A stretch of 64,000 nt of DNA from DATGMP01 sp035293565 (GCA_035293565.1 DATGMP010000162.1:1-64000); one strand, 5' to 3'. Positions 46,080-54,586 are shown, numbered from the stretch's first letter. The notes: generated by a model not told the origin, from the letters alone. Numbers and translations are program-made.

Positions 46080-47585
46080 TCAAGCGACTCGGATGACGCT
46101 CATCATGCCGCCCTCCTGATGGTCGAGGATGTGGCAGTGGAACATCCAATCGCCCGGATTATCGGCGACGAAGGCGACCTCGGCGCGTTCGCGTGGCGGA
46201 ATCAGCACCGTGTCGCACCACTCGCGATACCGCGTCGGTTTCTCGTTCCGCGTGATGACCCGGAACGAATGGCCATGGAGATGGATCGGGTGATACCAGG
46301 CGGTCCGATTGTCGATCGCGAGGACGTAGGACTTGCCGCGCGCCAGCGTAAGGATCGGCTTCATATCGGCCATATCATCGTGCATGACGGCGATGCCGTT
46401 GATCGCCCACATCGAGCCACCGCGCATCATTCCGCCCATCCCTCCTCTCCCCATCATGCCGCCCATGCTTCCCATCCCCATGCCGCTCATCATCCCGCCG
46501 GTGAGCGTTACATCGTGGCGCTGGGCACCCGTGATGTCGGGCTCGGGAATGGGATTAGGCGGAAGTTTTGCGGGGGCTGCTGGAGATTTGGTTCGTAACG
46601 GCGGCTCGTCGCCATAGGAGATATCGACCAGCTTGTACGAGAGCTTCTCGTAGAAGGCGTCGATGACAGACATCGTCGTGCCGGGCTTACCTTCCATATC
46701 CAAGACGAGATCGGCGCGCATGGCCGGGCCGAGCACGATGCGCTTGCTTTTTAGCACATGGGGGTCGATCGGCTGTCCGTCGAGTGCGATGACGAGCGGC
46801 CGGTGTCCTTGGAACTCAAGGCCAAAGATCCGCGCCGGGGCGGCATTGATGAGACGAAGTCGAATGCGCTCGCCGCTGCGCACTGTGAATTGATCCGCTA
46901 CGCGGCCGTTGATCGTGACCGTGTTGCCAATGCGCCCGGCCATGGCCATTTCCATCGAATTGTCGAAACCGCCGGCGATCGAGGCGTCCTGTTTGAGGCG
47001 CCAATCGCCAAGGACCCACACCACGTCGCGATCGACGGGAAGCGGCTCTTGCTCCTCGACAATGAAGGCGCCCATCAGCCCACGCCCGACTTGCTCGGCG
47101 CTGTGTAGGTGCGGGTGGTACCAATAGGTCCCGGCGTCCGGAGCGACGAAGTCGTAAACGAAGCTTTCCTTTGGCTTTATCGGCGCTTGCGTCACGTAGG
47201 CCGCGCCGTCCATCGCGTTCGGAACGCGTACCCCATGCCAGTGAATTGTGGTGTCCTCGCGAAGCTGGTTCTCCGCCAGCACACGGACACGCTCGCCTTG
47301 GCGGAGACGGATTTCGGGACCAGGGACCGCGCCGCTGTAGCACCAGACGTCGGTCTCGGGATAGTCCGCACCGACCAACGCGACACGTTCCAGCCTGGCT
47401 GTGAGTCGCTTCTCGATTGCATCTGTCGCGGCCCAAGACGTGCTCCACGCAGGCAACGACATGCCAATGAGGGCGCTGCCGCTCGCACGCAGCAGCGAAC
47501 GCCGAGATAACCGAATTCCACAACTCAAGAGAGTCCTCCACCACCAAGAGAGCTCGCGAGCTTTGGGGACGAGCCCCGTCGCCAT
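46080..47585 (-). CDS. CopA/PcoA-type multicopper oxidase with Met-rich insert
   Basis: 501 residues. A twin-Arg export signal is visible (SRRSLLRASGSALIGMS). The copper ligands are intact: TTIHWHGVRV, GTYWYHPHLHS, HPIHLHGHSF and the C-terminal WMFHCHILDHQEGGMM. A Met-rich insert, about residues 363-388 (GGMMSGMGMGSMGGMM and more), is typical of Cu(I)-oxidising CopA/CueO relatives. It oxidises toxic Cu(I) to Cu(II) in the periplasm. The second gene of the minus-strand copper array. Confidence 0.95.
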   Translation of the reverse strand: MATGLVPKARELSWWWRTLLSCGIRLSRRSLLRASGSALIGMSLPAWSTSWAATDAIEKRLTARLERVALVGADYPETDVWCYSGAVPGPEIRLRQGERVRVLAENQLREDTTIHWHGVRVPNAMDGAAYVTQAPIKPKESFVYDFVAPDAGTYWYHPHLHSAEQVGRGLMGAFIVEEQEPLPVDRDVVWVLGDWRLKQDASIAGGFDNSMEMAMAGRIGNTVTINGRVADQFTVRSGERIRLRLINAAPARIFGLEFQGHRPLVIALDGQPIDPHVLKSKRIVLGPAMRADLVLDMEGKPGTTMSVIDAFYEKLSYKLVDISYGDEPPLRTKSPAAPAKLPPNPIPEPDITGAQRHDVTLTGGMMSGMGMGSMGGMMGRGGMGGMMRGGSMWAINGIAVMHDDMADMKPILTLARGKSYVLAIDNRTAWYHPIHLHGHSFRVITRNEKPTRYREWCDTVLIPPRERAEVAFVADNPGDWMFHCHILDHQEGGMMSVIRVA

Positions 47586-47656
47586 CGCTCAAGCATTTCG
47601 GCCATCAGCCGAACATGGCTCGAGCCTGCGTCCTGCCGCGAGGCAGGCGCGCTCGA

Positions 47657-48037
47657 TCAGTTATGGTGGAGAGGTCTGGGAGGCCCGAGATCGGGACGGA
47701 CAGTCCGGCCCACGTTGTCCAGAACCGCGATCTGCGGGAACGTCGCCTTTCCAAGAGGAGCGACGGTCGGTACCGACGGCACAACGGCCGGGGGCACTCC
47801 GCAGAAGATCGCCGCGCAACTCGGCGTCATCGCAGGTGACCCGGGAAGCCCGTGTCGTTCTGGACAACCCGCGCAGCCGTCGGAGTCCGCCGTCGAGGTG
47901 CTTGCCGTCGGCGTCTCGTTCGACGTTTGCATGGGCATCGGCATGGCCACGGCCGCGACGATCTGGCCCGCGAACCCGATGCTCAAGGCGATGAGCAGGG
48001 TGAGCGCGCGCAAACGTCTGAGAATGCCATGGCTCAT
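47657..48037 (-). CDS. Secreted Met/Cys-containing protein heading the copper array
   Basis: 126 residues. A signal peptide (LRALTLLIALSIGFAGQIVA) is followed by AVAMPMPMQTSNETPTASTS, then DGCAGCPERHGLPGSP with a CxxC pair, and two more cysteines in TPSCAAIFCGVPPAV. The layout resembles the 115-residue protein at 42452-42799. A periplasmic Cu(I)-binding role is likely from composition and context, but no family is recognised with confidence. Confidence 0.7.
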   Translation of the reverse strand: MSHGILRRLRALTLLIALSIGFAGQIVAAVAMPMPMQTSNETPTASTSTADSDGCAGCPERHGLPGSPAMTPSCAAIFCGVPPAVVPSVPTVAPLGKATFPQIAVLDNVGRTVRPDLGPPRPLHHN

Positions 48038-48391
48038 GTCAGCTCAGATAACACCCGGGTTCACTCAGTTCAAGCTGAGCCCTACCGCTCTAACGCTCCG
48101 GACGGGACCTTCTCCTTTCATGACTCGCGAAGCCCAGCGCCGGATTGCGCTTACGGCGTCAACGTGCCTCGCGTCATAAGTGAGGGCGAAGTGTGCAGCC
48201 GGAGCGTTGGTGCTGAGGAAGCAAGCGGCATGCAATCGGACGAGCCGAAACTACGAGCCCTCATGCTTCCTGGCCAGGATCGATTGCATCAAGACGAGAT
48301 ATCTCAAGGGACCGCGGTCGGCGACCTTCGTCTATTTCGGGCAACGCGCACCCGATTTAACCACCGAACCGGCTTCCGCTGGGTGGCTCAA
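48038..48391. other. Divergent region between the copper array and the DUF2938 gene
   Basis: 354 bases. Short plus-strand frames exist but none has protein-like composition throughout; a stretch at 48270-48350 (frame ARIDCIKTRYLKGPRSATFV) could be a decayed gene. It should contain the promoter of the copper array. Confidence 0.4.
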
Positions 48392-48877
48392 ATGATGGAA
48401 CTGGCCGAGATCTTGGCAATGGGCGTTGTCGCCACCTTGGCGACCGATCTCTGGCAGCGCGTGCTGCAGGCGACGGGATTTCCGCCGGCAAACTGGGGGC
48501 TGATCGGTCGGTGGATAGCATGGTGCTTGCGCGGCAAATTTGTTCACAGGTCAATTGCTGCCACACCTAGCGTCCGTGGCGAGCTGGCCATCGGCTGGGC
48601 ATTCCACTACGCGGTCGGAATCGTCTACGCAGCTCTCTATCTCGCGATCATGCGGATCGGATTCGACTCTCAGCCGACCCTCGTTTCAGCCGTTGTTTTC
48701 GCAATCGTGCTGCTCGTCGCGCCATGGTTTGTCACGCAACCCGCTCTCGGTCTCGGGTTCATGGCTTCACGGACGCCAAAACCCTTCGCGGTGCGCGCCA
48801 TTAACGTATCTGTGCACGCCGTGTTTGGCGCCGGCCTCTATGTCGGAGCGGTCGCTGCGCGTCTTGGCGGCGCGTAA
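48392..48877 (+). CDS. DUF2938-family membrane protein
   Basis: 161 residues from the ATG at 48392 (another ATG follows at once); open frame extends upstream without support. Four hydrophobic segments are visible (AEILAMGVVATLATDLWQRV; WAFHYAVGIVYAALYLAIMR; VSAVVFAIVLLVAPWFVTQP; VRAINVSVHAVFGAGLYVGA). The motifs PPANWGLIGRW and PALGLGFMASRTPKP match DUF2938. Function unknown; it starts a small plus-strand group with the Met-rich peptide and cytochrome c genes. Confidence 0.85.
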   Translation: MMELAEILAMGVVATLATDLWQRVLQATGFPPANWGLIGRWIAWCLRGKFVHRSIAATPSVRGELAIGWAFHYAVGIVYAALYLAIMRIGFDSQPTLVSAVVFAIVLLVAPWFVTQPALGLGFMASRTPKPFAVRAINVSVHAVFGAGLYVGAVAARLGGA

Positions 48878-48952
48878 GTCGTTCGCACGGGTTCGACGGC
48901 GTCAGACGCCGAACAGGAAGCAGACGCAGTCATCACAGTAGGAGTGAGGCCT

Positions 48953-49096
48953 ATGATGACGAATGAAATGATGAGCGGAGCGCCGATGATGTGGGGCATG
49001 GGGCTCGTCGGAGTCTTGATCATCGTCGTGCTGATTCTGGCGGTCGCCGCGCTCATCAAGTATCTCTTTTTCTCCAATCAGAAATCCGGTCGATGA
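48953..49096 (+). CDS. 47-residue Met-rich membrane peptide
   Basis: ATG at 48953 with GTAGGAG 9 bases upstream; stop TGA at 49094. The peptide begins MMTNEMMSGAPMMWGMG, then one membrane segment (LVGVLIIVVLILAVAALIKY) and a short basic tail. Such Met-rich single-span peptides are common in copper cargo regions; the seven N-terminal Met residues could bind Cu(I). Confidence 0.7.
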   Translation: MMTNEMMSGAPMMWGMGLVGVLIIVVLILAVAALIKYLFFSNQKSGR

Positions 49097-49144
49097 GAAG
49101 CCGACTGTGATCGCGGGGACCAAAGGTCCGGAGAGGCGCTCGAA

Positions 49145-49630
49145 GTGCATTATATCGGCAGAACTTGGCTCCTCATGGGGTGCGCCTTGGCGCTCGCAGT
49201 GGCGGCGGGCGTCATCTGGTACGTACCGCGCGGCGCTTCAACCGGGGCCAATCCTGACGATCTAAAACTTGTCTCTCTCGGAGCCGCAGTATACGCGCAG
49301 CGCTGCGCCTCATGTCATGGCGTGCATTTGGAAGGGCAGCCAAACTGGCGTGAGCATCTGCCAAACGGTCGGCTTCCAGCACCGCCTCATAGTGCCGAAG
49401 GCCACACCTGGCATCACTCCGACCAGCAATTGTTCGAGATGACGAAGAACGGACCGTCAAGCCTCGTGCCGGGCTATGAAAGCGATATGCCCGGCTTCAA
49501 GGACGAACTGACAGACCCCGAGATCTGGGCCGTGTTGGCCTATATCAAAAGCACTTGGCCGCCGGACATCAAAGCACGCCAGGAGCGGATCAACCAACAA
49601 GCGGCGGCAAACCGGGAGCAACGCCAATAG
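49145..49630 (+). CDS. Membrane-anchored mono-haem cytochrome c
   Basis: 161 residues from a GTG at 49145 with GGAGAGG 8 bases upstream. An N-terminal anchor (TWLLMGCALALAVAAGVIWY) precedes the haem site YAQRCASCHGVHLEGQPNW, and the axial Met is probably in YESDMPGFKDEL. The last part is a charged helix. It could pass electrons from copper oxidation to the respiratory chain; this is inference from its place beside copper genes. Confidence 0.92.
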   Translation: MHYIGRTWLLMGCALALAVAAGVIWYVPRGASTGANPDDLKLVSLGAAVYAQRCASCHGVHLEGQPNWREHLPNGRLPAPPHSAEGHTWHHSDQQLFEMTKNGPSSLVPGYESDMPGFKDELTDPEIWAVLAYIKSTWPPDIKARQERINQQAAANREQRQ

Positions 49631-49653
49631 AGCGCGGCGGCATAGGGCCCGAA

Positions 49654-50084
49654 TCAAATCGAAGCTCGATTTGATGATGCGTGGGGCGCGAGCGCCTCGA
49701 TGATGCGGCACTCCGCGATCCTGCCTCCATGACACTGTCCGATGACATACCGCAGCTCGTCGGCCAGCGATGTCAGATCGGCGATCTTGCGCTCGACCTC
49801 GGCGAGGTGATGTCGGGCGATGCCATCAACCTCGCCCAATCACGGTCCCGCTCATCACTGAGCGCGAGCAGCGCCCGGATATCTCCGATGCTGAAACCAA
49901 GATCTCTACTTCGGCGGATGAAGCTCAGCCGGTTCAGGTGTTCGGACCCGTAGGAACGGTAATTTCCGGCGGTTCGAGGCAGCGCGAGCAGGAGGCCGAC
50001 ATGCTCATACCATCTTATGGTCCCGACCTGGATATCGGTCGCTTTCGCCAGATCGCCGATGCTCAGCCCCGGTTTTTTGAGCAT
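49654..50084 (-). pseudogene. MerR-family regulator gene with a frameshift
   Basis: Starts at 50084 (MLKKPGLSIGDLAKATDIQV then GTIRWYEHVGLLLALPRTAG, the MerR winged helix). The frame runs through LLALSDERDRDWA, then the family sequence continues in another frame as EVDGIARHHLAEVERKIADL ... YVIGQCHGGRIAECRIIEAL. The break is near 49837, where relatives have a metal-binding Cys (DRDC-x-EVD): one missing base at TG-GGC would restore TGC. It is a Cd/Pb/Zn-type MerR by its CHGGRIAEC tail. Real lesion or sequencing error. Confidence 0.8.
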
Positions 50085-50088
50085 GCCC

Positions 50089-50119
50089 TTGATCCTATAG
50101 TGACTATAGGGTGCATCCT
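50089..50119 (+). promoter_or_regulatory. MerR-type promoter of the CDF transporter gene
   Basis: A -35 TTGATC (50089-50094) and a weak -10 CATCCT (50114-50119) are 19 bases apart, the long spacer typical of MerR-regulated promoters. The perfect dyad CCTATAG-TGA-CTATAGG (50094-50110) fills the spacer. It lies between the divergent regulator and transporter genes. Confidence 0.65.
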
Positions 50120-50151
50120 ACACGGCATCGCCGATCACGTCAGATTCCGCC

Positions 50152-50796
50152 ATGGCCGCGTCCTGTTGTAACGATAATTGCTCGCCATCGCCGCCGCTCA
50201 AGCCGGATGCGCGCTATCGACACATCCTATGGATCGCGCTTGGGATCAATGCGGCCATGTTCGTCGTCGAGATCGGGGCGAGCATCGCTGCCGGTAGCGT
50301 CAGCCTGCGGGCGGACGCGCTCGATTTCCTCGGTGATGCCGCCAACTACGCGCTGGCGCTCTTGGTCTTCGGTCTTGCCTTGCGCTGGCGCGCTTCGGCG
50401 GCATTGCTGAAGGGTGGCGTGATGGGCGCCTTCGGGGTCTGGGTTGCCACGAGCACGATCTATTATGCTGTGGCAGGCACCGTGCCCAGGGCGGACCTCA
50501 TGGGCGGCATCGGGTTCGTCGCGCTCGCTGCAAATCTCACCGTCGCCGGATTGCTGTACCGCTATCGCCAGAGCGACAGCCAGGCCCTCTCGGTCTGGCT
50601 TTGCACCCGCAACGATGTTTTGATCAATCTCGCGGTGATCGCCGCCGGCGCCGGCGTCTGGGCTTCCAATACCCGCTGGCCGGATATCGCGGTCGCTGCC
50701 GTCATTGCCTATTTGGGCCTCTCCTCGGCGACGCGGATCATCCGGCGCGCCATGGGCGAAATCCGCTCGGCGAGCGTGATGGCGCCTGCGGAGTAG
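50152..50796 (+). CDS. Cation diffusion facilitator (CDF) family efflux protein
   Basis: 214 residues. A short Cys-rich N-terminus (AASCCNDNCSPS) is followed by six hydrophobic segments. The CDF metal site is visible as LRADALDFLGDAANYALALL, and a second as WLCTRNDVLINLAVIAAGAG. It lacks the large cytoplasmic C-terminal domain of longer CDFs. It probably exports Zn, Cd, Co or Ni; the substrate cannot be told from sequence alone. Paired with the frameshifted MerR-type gene. Confidence 0.88.
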   Translation: MAASCCNDNCSPSPPLKPDARYRHILWIALGINAAMFVVEIGASIAAGSVSLRADALDFLGDAANYALALLVFGLALRWRASAALLKGGVMGAFGVWVATSTIYYAVAGTVPRADLMGGIGFVALAANLTVAGLLYRYRQSDSQALSVWLCTRNDVLINLAVIAAGAGVWASNTRWPDIAVAAVIAYLGLSSATRIIRRAMGEIRSASVMAPAE

Positions 50797-50874
50797 TCCG
50801 ACTAAAACTAAGGCCGAAGCTTTCTCCGAGGGCGTTGATCTTGGAAGCCGTGCGATTTAACGCGGCTCAATGCA

Positions 50875-50934
50875 TTTTACCCGGCTCCATTTTGGTCCAA
50901 TTTTGGTCCAATGAATCGCTGGAATCGGGTAAAA
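50875..50934. repeat. Tandem and inverted repeats near the ICE end, candidate recombinase arm sites
   Basis: Two abutting copies of TTTTGGTCCAA (50890-50900 and 50901-50911) lie inside an inverted pair TTTTACCCG (50875-50883) / CGGGTAAAA (50926-50934). The block is 92-151 bases inside the tRNA-Glu remnant. Such arrays near attachment ends often bind tyrosine recombinases or excisionases. Confidence 0.55.
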
Positions 50935-51025
50935 ACGGGTCAAAGCGCCTTAAGAGCATTCGTAAGAAGTCTATTTTACTTCAATGGATTGGCGTTTTTC
51001 GTGAGATTTTTCTGTGCTTCTATTT

Positions 51026-51073
51026 CGCCCTCTCACGGCGGTAACACCGGTTCGAATCCGGTAGGGGACGCCA
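51026..51073 (+). repeat. 3' part of a tRNA-Glu(CUC) gene, candidate ICE attachment site (attR)
   Basis: 48 bases match the tRNA-Glu 3' region from the anticodon stem to CCA: anticodon loop with CTC, 3' anticodon strand GGCGG, T-arm ACCGG-TTCGAAT-CCGGT, acceptor 3' strand AGGGGAC, then GCCA. The 5' half of the tRNA is missing; the sequence upstream is not tRNA-like. The orientation places the intact tRNA, and hence the element, to the left. Sequence to the right is chromosome-like. Confidence 0.8.
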
Positions 51074-51421
51074 AATCAGTCAAAGGCATACGTCACATTG
51101 ATAAACCGCCACATGACCTATACAGCATAGATACGCCACTCTACTGCATATTTACTCTAAGTCGGGAATAGGAAAGCTGACAGCAAGCGCCGCGGGCAGG
51201 GCAGAGCGGCGCTAGCCCTACGCGGCATTGCGACCGAGCAGATTGCGCACCGGAGACGGATACCCCGTTGCGCCCCTCGCGGATGCGGAAAGCACAGGTC
51301 CTCTCGCTTCGATTCTCGGTCTACTTGGCTAAGCGCTGGCTACCACCGAAATGCTGCTCCGGAGCTTCCGCTTGCACGGAAGCGTTTCGCTATCGCGAAT
51401 CCGAAATGGTGGAGGAGTGTC
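51074..51421. other. Non-coding chromosomal junction region
   Basis: 348 bases after the attachment remnant. The first 100 bases are AT-rich; no gene is seen. A GGTGGAGGAG site at the end serves the next gene. Confidence 0.45.
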
Positions 51422-52012
51422 ATGCGGAACGCTATATATCTGCTCGCAATAGCAGCCCTATGCTCCGGCCCGGCCATGGCTCAGCAGGGAACGAGCGACA
51501 CCGATGCCATGCGAAAGGTGGAGAACCTGCTCGCTCCCTATAGTCAGGTCTTCAAGCAGGGCGACGCCGCTAAGCTCTCGCATTTCTACGCCGAGGATGC
51601 TGTCTACGTGGGGACGAGGGGAAAGATGGTCCACGGTCGCCAGCAGATTGAGCAGGCCTATGCCGACTTGTTCAGGCGCATCGGGCCAATACGGTCATTC
51701 GTAGACAAGGCGGAAGAAGCGCATGCGATGCCGGATGGCAGCATTTGGGCGATCGGCCATGCAACTGTCACCACGGAGAAAACCACTACCAACGTCCATT
51801 GGGCGGTCGTTGATGTGATGGGGCAGGGCGAACTCAAGGTGAGGATGCTGAGCGTAGGCGCCGACTTGTCGGCTAGTCAGGGGCAGACGGCACAAACGCC
51901 GAGCACATCCCGCACCACAAGCGGCAGCACCATGCCGAGCACAAGGAGCCCTGCGGAGGCGGGAATGCCGACAGCTGGTGGCGGAGCAGGAGCCGGCACG
52001 GGCTCGCGTTAG
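51422..52012 (+). CDS. Secreted SnoaL-like (SgcJ/EcaC-type) protein
   Basis: 196 residues with a signal peptide (MRNAIYLLAIAALCSGPAMA) and a NTF2-like domain: VENLLAPYSQVFKQGDAAKL, SHFYAEDAVYVGTRGKMVHG, RQQIEQAYADLFRR, as in the SgcJ/EcaC/DUF4440 family. Such domains bind small molecules but the substrate is unknown. The last ~45 residues are a Ser/Thr/Gly/Ala low-complexity tail outside the fold. Confidence 0.85.
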   Translation: MRNAIYLLAIAALCSGPAMAQQGTSDTDAMRKVENLLAPYSQVFKQGDAAKLSHFYAEDAVYVGTRGKMVHGRQQIEQAYADLFRRIGPIRSFVDKAEEAHAMPDGSIWAIGHATVTTEKTTTNVHWAVVDVMGQGELKVRMLSVGADLSASQGQTAQTPSTSRTTSGSTMPSTRSPAEAGMPTAGGGAGAGTGSR

Positions 52013-52122
52013 CAGTGTTCTTTCGTGGTGGCGCAATCCTCAGATCAGCGCCACCACTCTAACCTTCGCTTCCGCTGAGCCTGCGATATAGCGTTGCGTC
52101 ATGCTCAGCGAGGCAATCCCCG

Positions 52123-52302
52123 CTACTGCCCTCTTAGCGAGTTATGGTCTTGGCCTTTTCCTACGAAATAGCCGAGGGTCAGACCAAGCAAGCCTGTCAG
52201 AATCTGAAGCGAGGGATTATGGGGATCTAGACCTACGATGCAGATGACTGCGATGTAGGCATCCGGCGAAGGCCGCCCCACAATCGAGCATGACGGTGGC
52301 AT
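52123..52302 (-). CDS. Possible small membrane protein
   Basis: 59 residues from the ATG at 52302; an ATG at 52344 is an alternative. One or two hydrophobic segments (PDAYIAVICIVGLDPHNP then SLQILTGLLGLTLGYFVGKG) and a short charged tail. The LQILTGLLGLTLGYFVGKG part looks like a small conserved membrane protein, but the start is uncertain and the ribosome binding site weak. Confidence 0.42.
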   Translation of the reverse strand: MPPSCSIVGRPSPDAYIAVICIVGLDPHNPSLQILTGLLGLTLGYFVGKGQDHNSLRGQ

Positions 52303-52492
52303 TGCAGAGCCGACAATCGGGTCGTACGGCACTGACGATGTCATTTGGTCGCCGAGCCCGTCCGGTCGTTTTCGGGGGCGAAGCGGAAGTTAGCCCAAGG
52401 GCATAGCCGGCTAGCTCGACGCGAATGACCCGAAGCGGACATTGACGGCTCGCTTCGACAGGCCACTCCGGCTCGCGCGCGGCCAAAACAAT

Positions 52493-53302
52493 TCAGCCTT
52501 CCGAGCGCAGGGCCGCTTCGACGCGCTGGATCAGCCGCTCGCGCATGTCAGGCTTGGCCCCGCCGAGCAGGAGGAAGACGCGGACGAGCGGCAAATAGGG
52601 CTGCATCGCCGCCGTCAGCGCCGCAGGGGCTATGCCGGCCAGCCGCGCATACTCCGCCTGCAGAACCGAATTGACCGTGGCCCGCTCCGGATCGTCGGCG
52701 TACTTCGGGTCATGCTCGGCAATCAGGACATGGCATTGTGCAATCTCGTAGGCGGCAGGCGCACGAGTCGCGCCGAGCCAGTCGATCAGCCTCGGACCCT
52801 GCGCCGTCATGATCACGTTGTCGGGGCGAAGATCGGAATGGCACAGCACGTCATCGGGCGCGAGGTGCTCGATCAGCGCGAGGACGCCGGTGGTGATGCG
52901 CTCCGGAAGCACGCTGCCGCCGAACCGCAATCTGGCGTCCATCGCCTCGCGCAGCGAGAGTACGTCCCTCGGCGGCCGCGTCTTGTGAACGGCAAGGCAG
53001 AGCGTCGCAAGGATTGCGCCCGATTGTTCACACGTGATGGCGCCGGTGCGCGTAGCCTGCGCCAGGGTCGGCCCATCGAACCGCGGCAGCACGATGCCAA
53101 AGCGGCCGTCCATGGTGACTTCGCCGAGCACCTCCGGCGCTGGGCCGCCGGCGGCGAAGACCGCGCGGGTCATTCGCGTCTCGTGCTGGACGACCCACTG
53201 CGGGATACCTGGCTTGGATAACTTGACGACCTGACCGGGCGCCCAGGCATAGACATCAGCGAAGACGCCTTCGCCGATCTTCTCTCCCAGCGATCTCTGC
53301 AT
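52493..53302 (-). CDS. Aminoglycoside phosphotransferase (APH)-family kinase
   Basis: 269 residues from the ATG at 53302; the frame is open to 53344. Protein-kinase-like APH features: a glycine-loop region (LGEKIGEGVFADVYAWAPGQ), a lysine in VVKLSKPG, the catalytic loop VLCHSDLRPDNVIMT and the metal-binding GPRLIDWLGATRAPA. APH-fold kinases phosphorylate aminoglycosides or small metabolites; nothing here points to antibiotic resistance. It lies alone on the minus strand. Confidence 0.85.
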   Translation of the reverse strand: MQRSLGEKIGEGVFADVYAWAPGQVVKLSKPGIPQWVVQHETRMTRAVFAAGGPAPEVLGEVTMDGRFGIVLPRFDGPTLAQATRTGAITCEQSGAILATLCLAVHKTRPPRDVLSLREAMDARLRFGGSVLPERITTGVLALIEHLAPDDVLCHSDLRPDNVIMTAQGPRLIDWLGATRAPAAYEIAQCHVLIAEHDPKYADDPERATVNSVLQAEYARLAGIAPAALTAAMQPYLPLVRVFLLLGGAKPDMRERLIQRVEAALRSEG

Positions 53303-53642
53303 GCCCGTTCTCCGCTGTGCTGTGGATACACCGGCGGCGAGCAAAAAGGAACCCCTCTCGGCGCGGGGCCGCCGACACTATGATTGCCTTCCAACCTGCA
53401 GAGACCTTCGTCCACTCCGCTAAACGGTGCCCAAGTCCGGTTGTGGCACATCGCGTCAGGCCTCCGCCATGCAGCAGTCTGTCGCGATCGGAGCGAGGCG
53501 ATTGCGAACACGATGGTGAGAACCGTCACTACGATAAATCAGGAAAGAGGGGCATAGTGACGCGCGACGAGTCCGGACTGGACGATTGCCGCTCGCGGAT
53601 GTTTCCCTGAAGCGCGAATGTCTATTGCTGCGGAGACCGGGC

Positions 53643-53801
53643 GTGCGAGTTCCATCCGTCTTTCTGATCGTTGTCTTTGGGCTTTCTGGGTGCATTTCCT
53701 ACACGGCGGGACCCACGGTGGTCCTTCCGCCGGGCGCCACCGTCGTCTGCGCCAACGGCCAGCCGGCGGTTCTCGCGAATGGCGCCTACCACTGCTATTG
53801 A
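53643..53801 (+). CDS. Small lipoprotein
   Basis: 52 residues from a GTG at 53643 with GGAGACC 8 bases upstream; the open frame upstream is not supported. A signal peptide with lipobox (SVFLIVVFGLSGC) is followed by a short mature part ending GAYHCY. Probably an outer-membrane-anchored lipoprotein. Function unknown. Confidence 0.7.
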   Translation: MRVPSVFLIVVFGLSGCISYTAGPTVVLPPGATVVCANGQPAVLANGAYHCY

Positions 53802-54036
53802 GGCCGTAACCCTCCACTGCTCCCGTCACTGTTAGAAGTGAGGGAATCGACGCTCTCTCAAGAGAGCGAACTGACACCGCGCCGACCCTTTTTTATGTAC
53901 TGACATAGTCGCCGGACATGGCTCCGCTTGCCACCCAACGCTACTTTAGCAATCGTTGAGTTCATCGCCCTGCGACGATCAGCGCGTCGCCGTCGTAAAG
54001 ACCGTCCCGAACCTATAGATTAGATATACCGCTCCG
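53802..54036. other. Intergenic region with a short hairpin
   Basis: No gene in 235 bases. A perfect 8-bp stem (CGCTCTCT / AGAGAGCG, 53851-53868) with a 2-base loop is followed 22 bases later by a T-run; it could be a weak terminator for the lipoprotein gene. Confidence 0.4.
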
Positions 54037-54297
54037 TTGCCGGATGACGGCTTGGATGGCTTTTTCGTGCTGGACTTGGTCTATGCGTTGGCTACATGCG
54101 AACCACCGAACCCGCGTCGTCAAGGTGCCACATGGCCCGACCTTCGCTCCCCGCTGCTCGTTCTCGCACTATGCGCGACCCCGCTCCTCTTGGCCGGCTG
54201 CTCCACTGGGCCAGGTTATGACCCGAACGGACCGCGGAATTTTGAAGGGCTGCTCGTCGATCCGCGCACCGGCATCACCTTGCCGGGCCAGGGATGA
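54037..54297 (+). CDS. Small lipoprotein, start uncertain
   Basis: Up to 86 residues from a TTG at 54037. The convincing part is a lipoprotein signal (SPLLVLALCATPLLLAGC) and a mature segment STGPGYDPNGPRNFEGLLVD ending GITLPGQG. No ATG lies in frame before the signal, so the real start may be a later TTG or GTG. Function unknown. Confidence 0.55.
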   Translation: MPDDGLDGFFVLDLVYALATCEPPNPRRQGATWPDLRSPLLVLALCATPLLLAGCSTGPGYDPNGPRNFEGLLVDPRTGITLPGQG

Positions 54298-54328
54298 TTA
54301 TTGCCTGTTCAATGAGCGGTGCTGAGCG

Positions 54329-54586
54329 ATGAAACTCCGCGATGTCGAGCTGAACCGGGTGATGGGGCGAGCGAAGGCGTGGCTGGGCGCCCAATGGGAC
54401 GTTGGCGCGGCGGCACGATTGGGCGTGACCGTTGGCATCGCTTATGCCCTCTTCTATGCCGTGACCGTGCCCGGCTTCGGCCTGGAAGCGCTCATCGGCA
54501 AGTCGGGGCACTTATTCGGGAGCTTGGTGATAGGCGGCGTCGTCTTCGCCCTCGTCGCTTCGATCCGGAATCTCTTCCTCAGGTAA
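54329..54586 (+). CDS. Small membrane protein
   Basis: 85 residues from the ATG at 54329, starting MKLRDVELNRVMGRAKAWLG. Two hydrophobic segments follow (LGVTVGIAYALFYAVTVPGF and LFGSLVIGGVVFALVASIRN). It lies 31 bases after the lipoprotein gene and could be cotranscribed. Family not recognised. Confidence 0.6.
   Translation: MKLRDVELNRVMGRAKAWLGAQWDVGAAARLGVTVGIAYALFYAVTVPGFGLEALIGKSGHLFGSLVIGGVVFALVASIRNLFLR

Noticed and set aside
50911..51171. 86-codon open frame over the tRNA-Glu remnant
   Set aside because: It translates tRNA and repeat sequence; the tRNA-type fold and CCA explain this DNA better.
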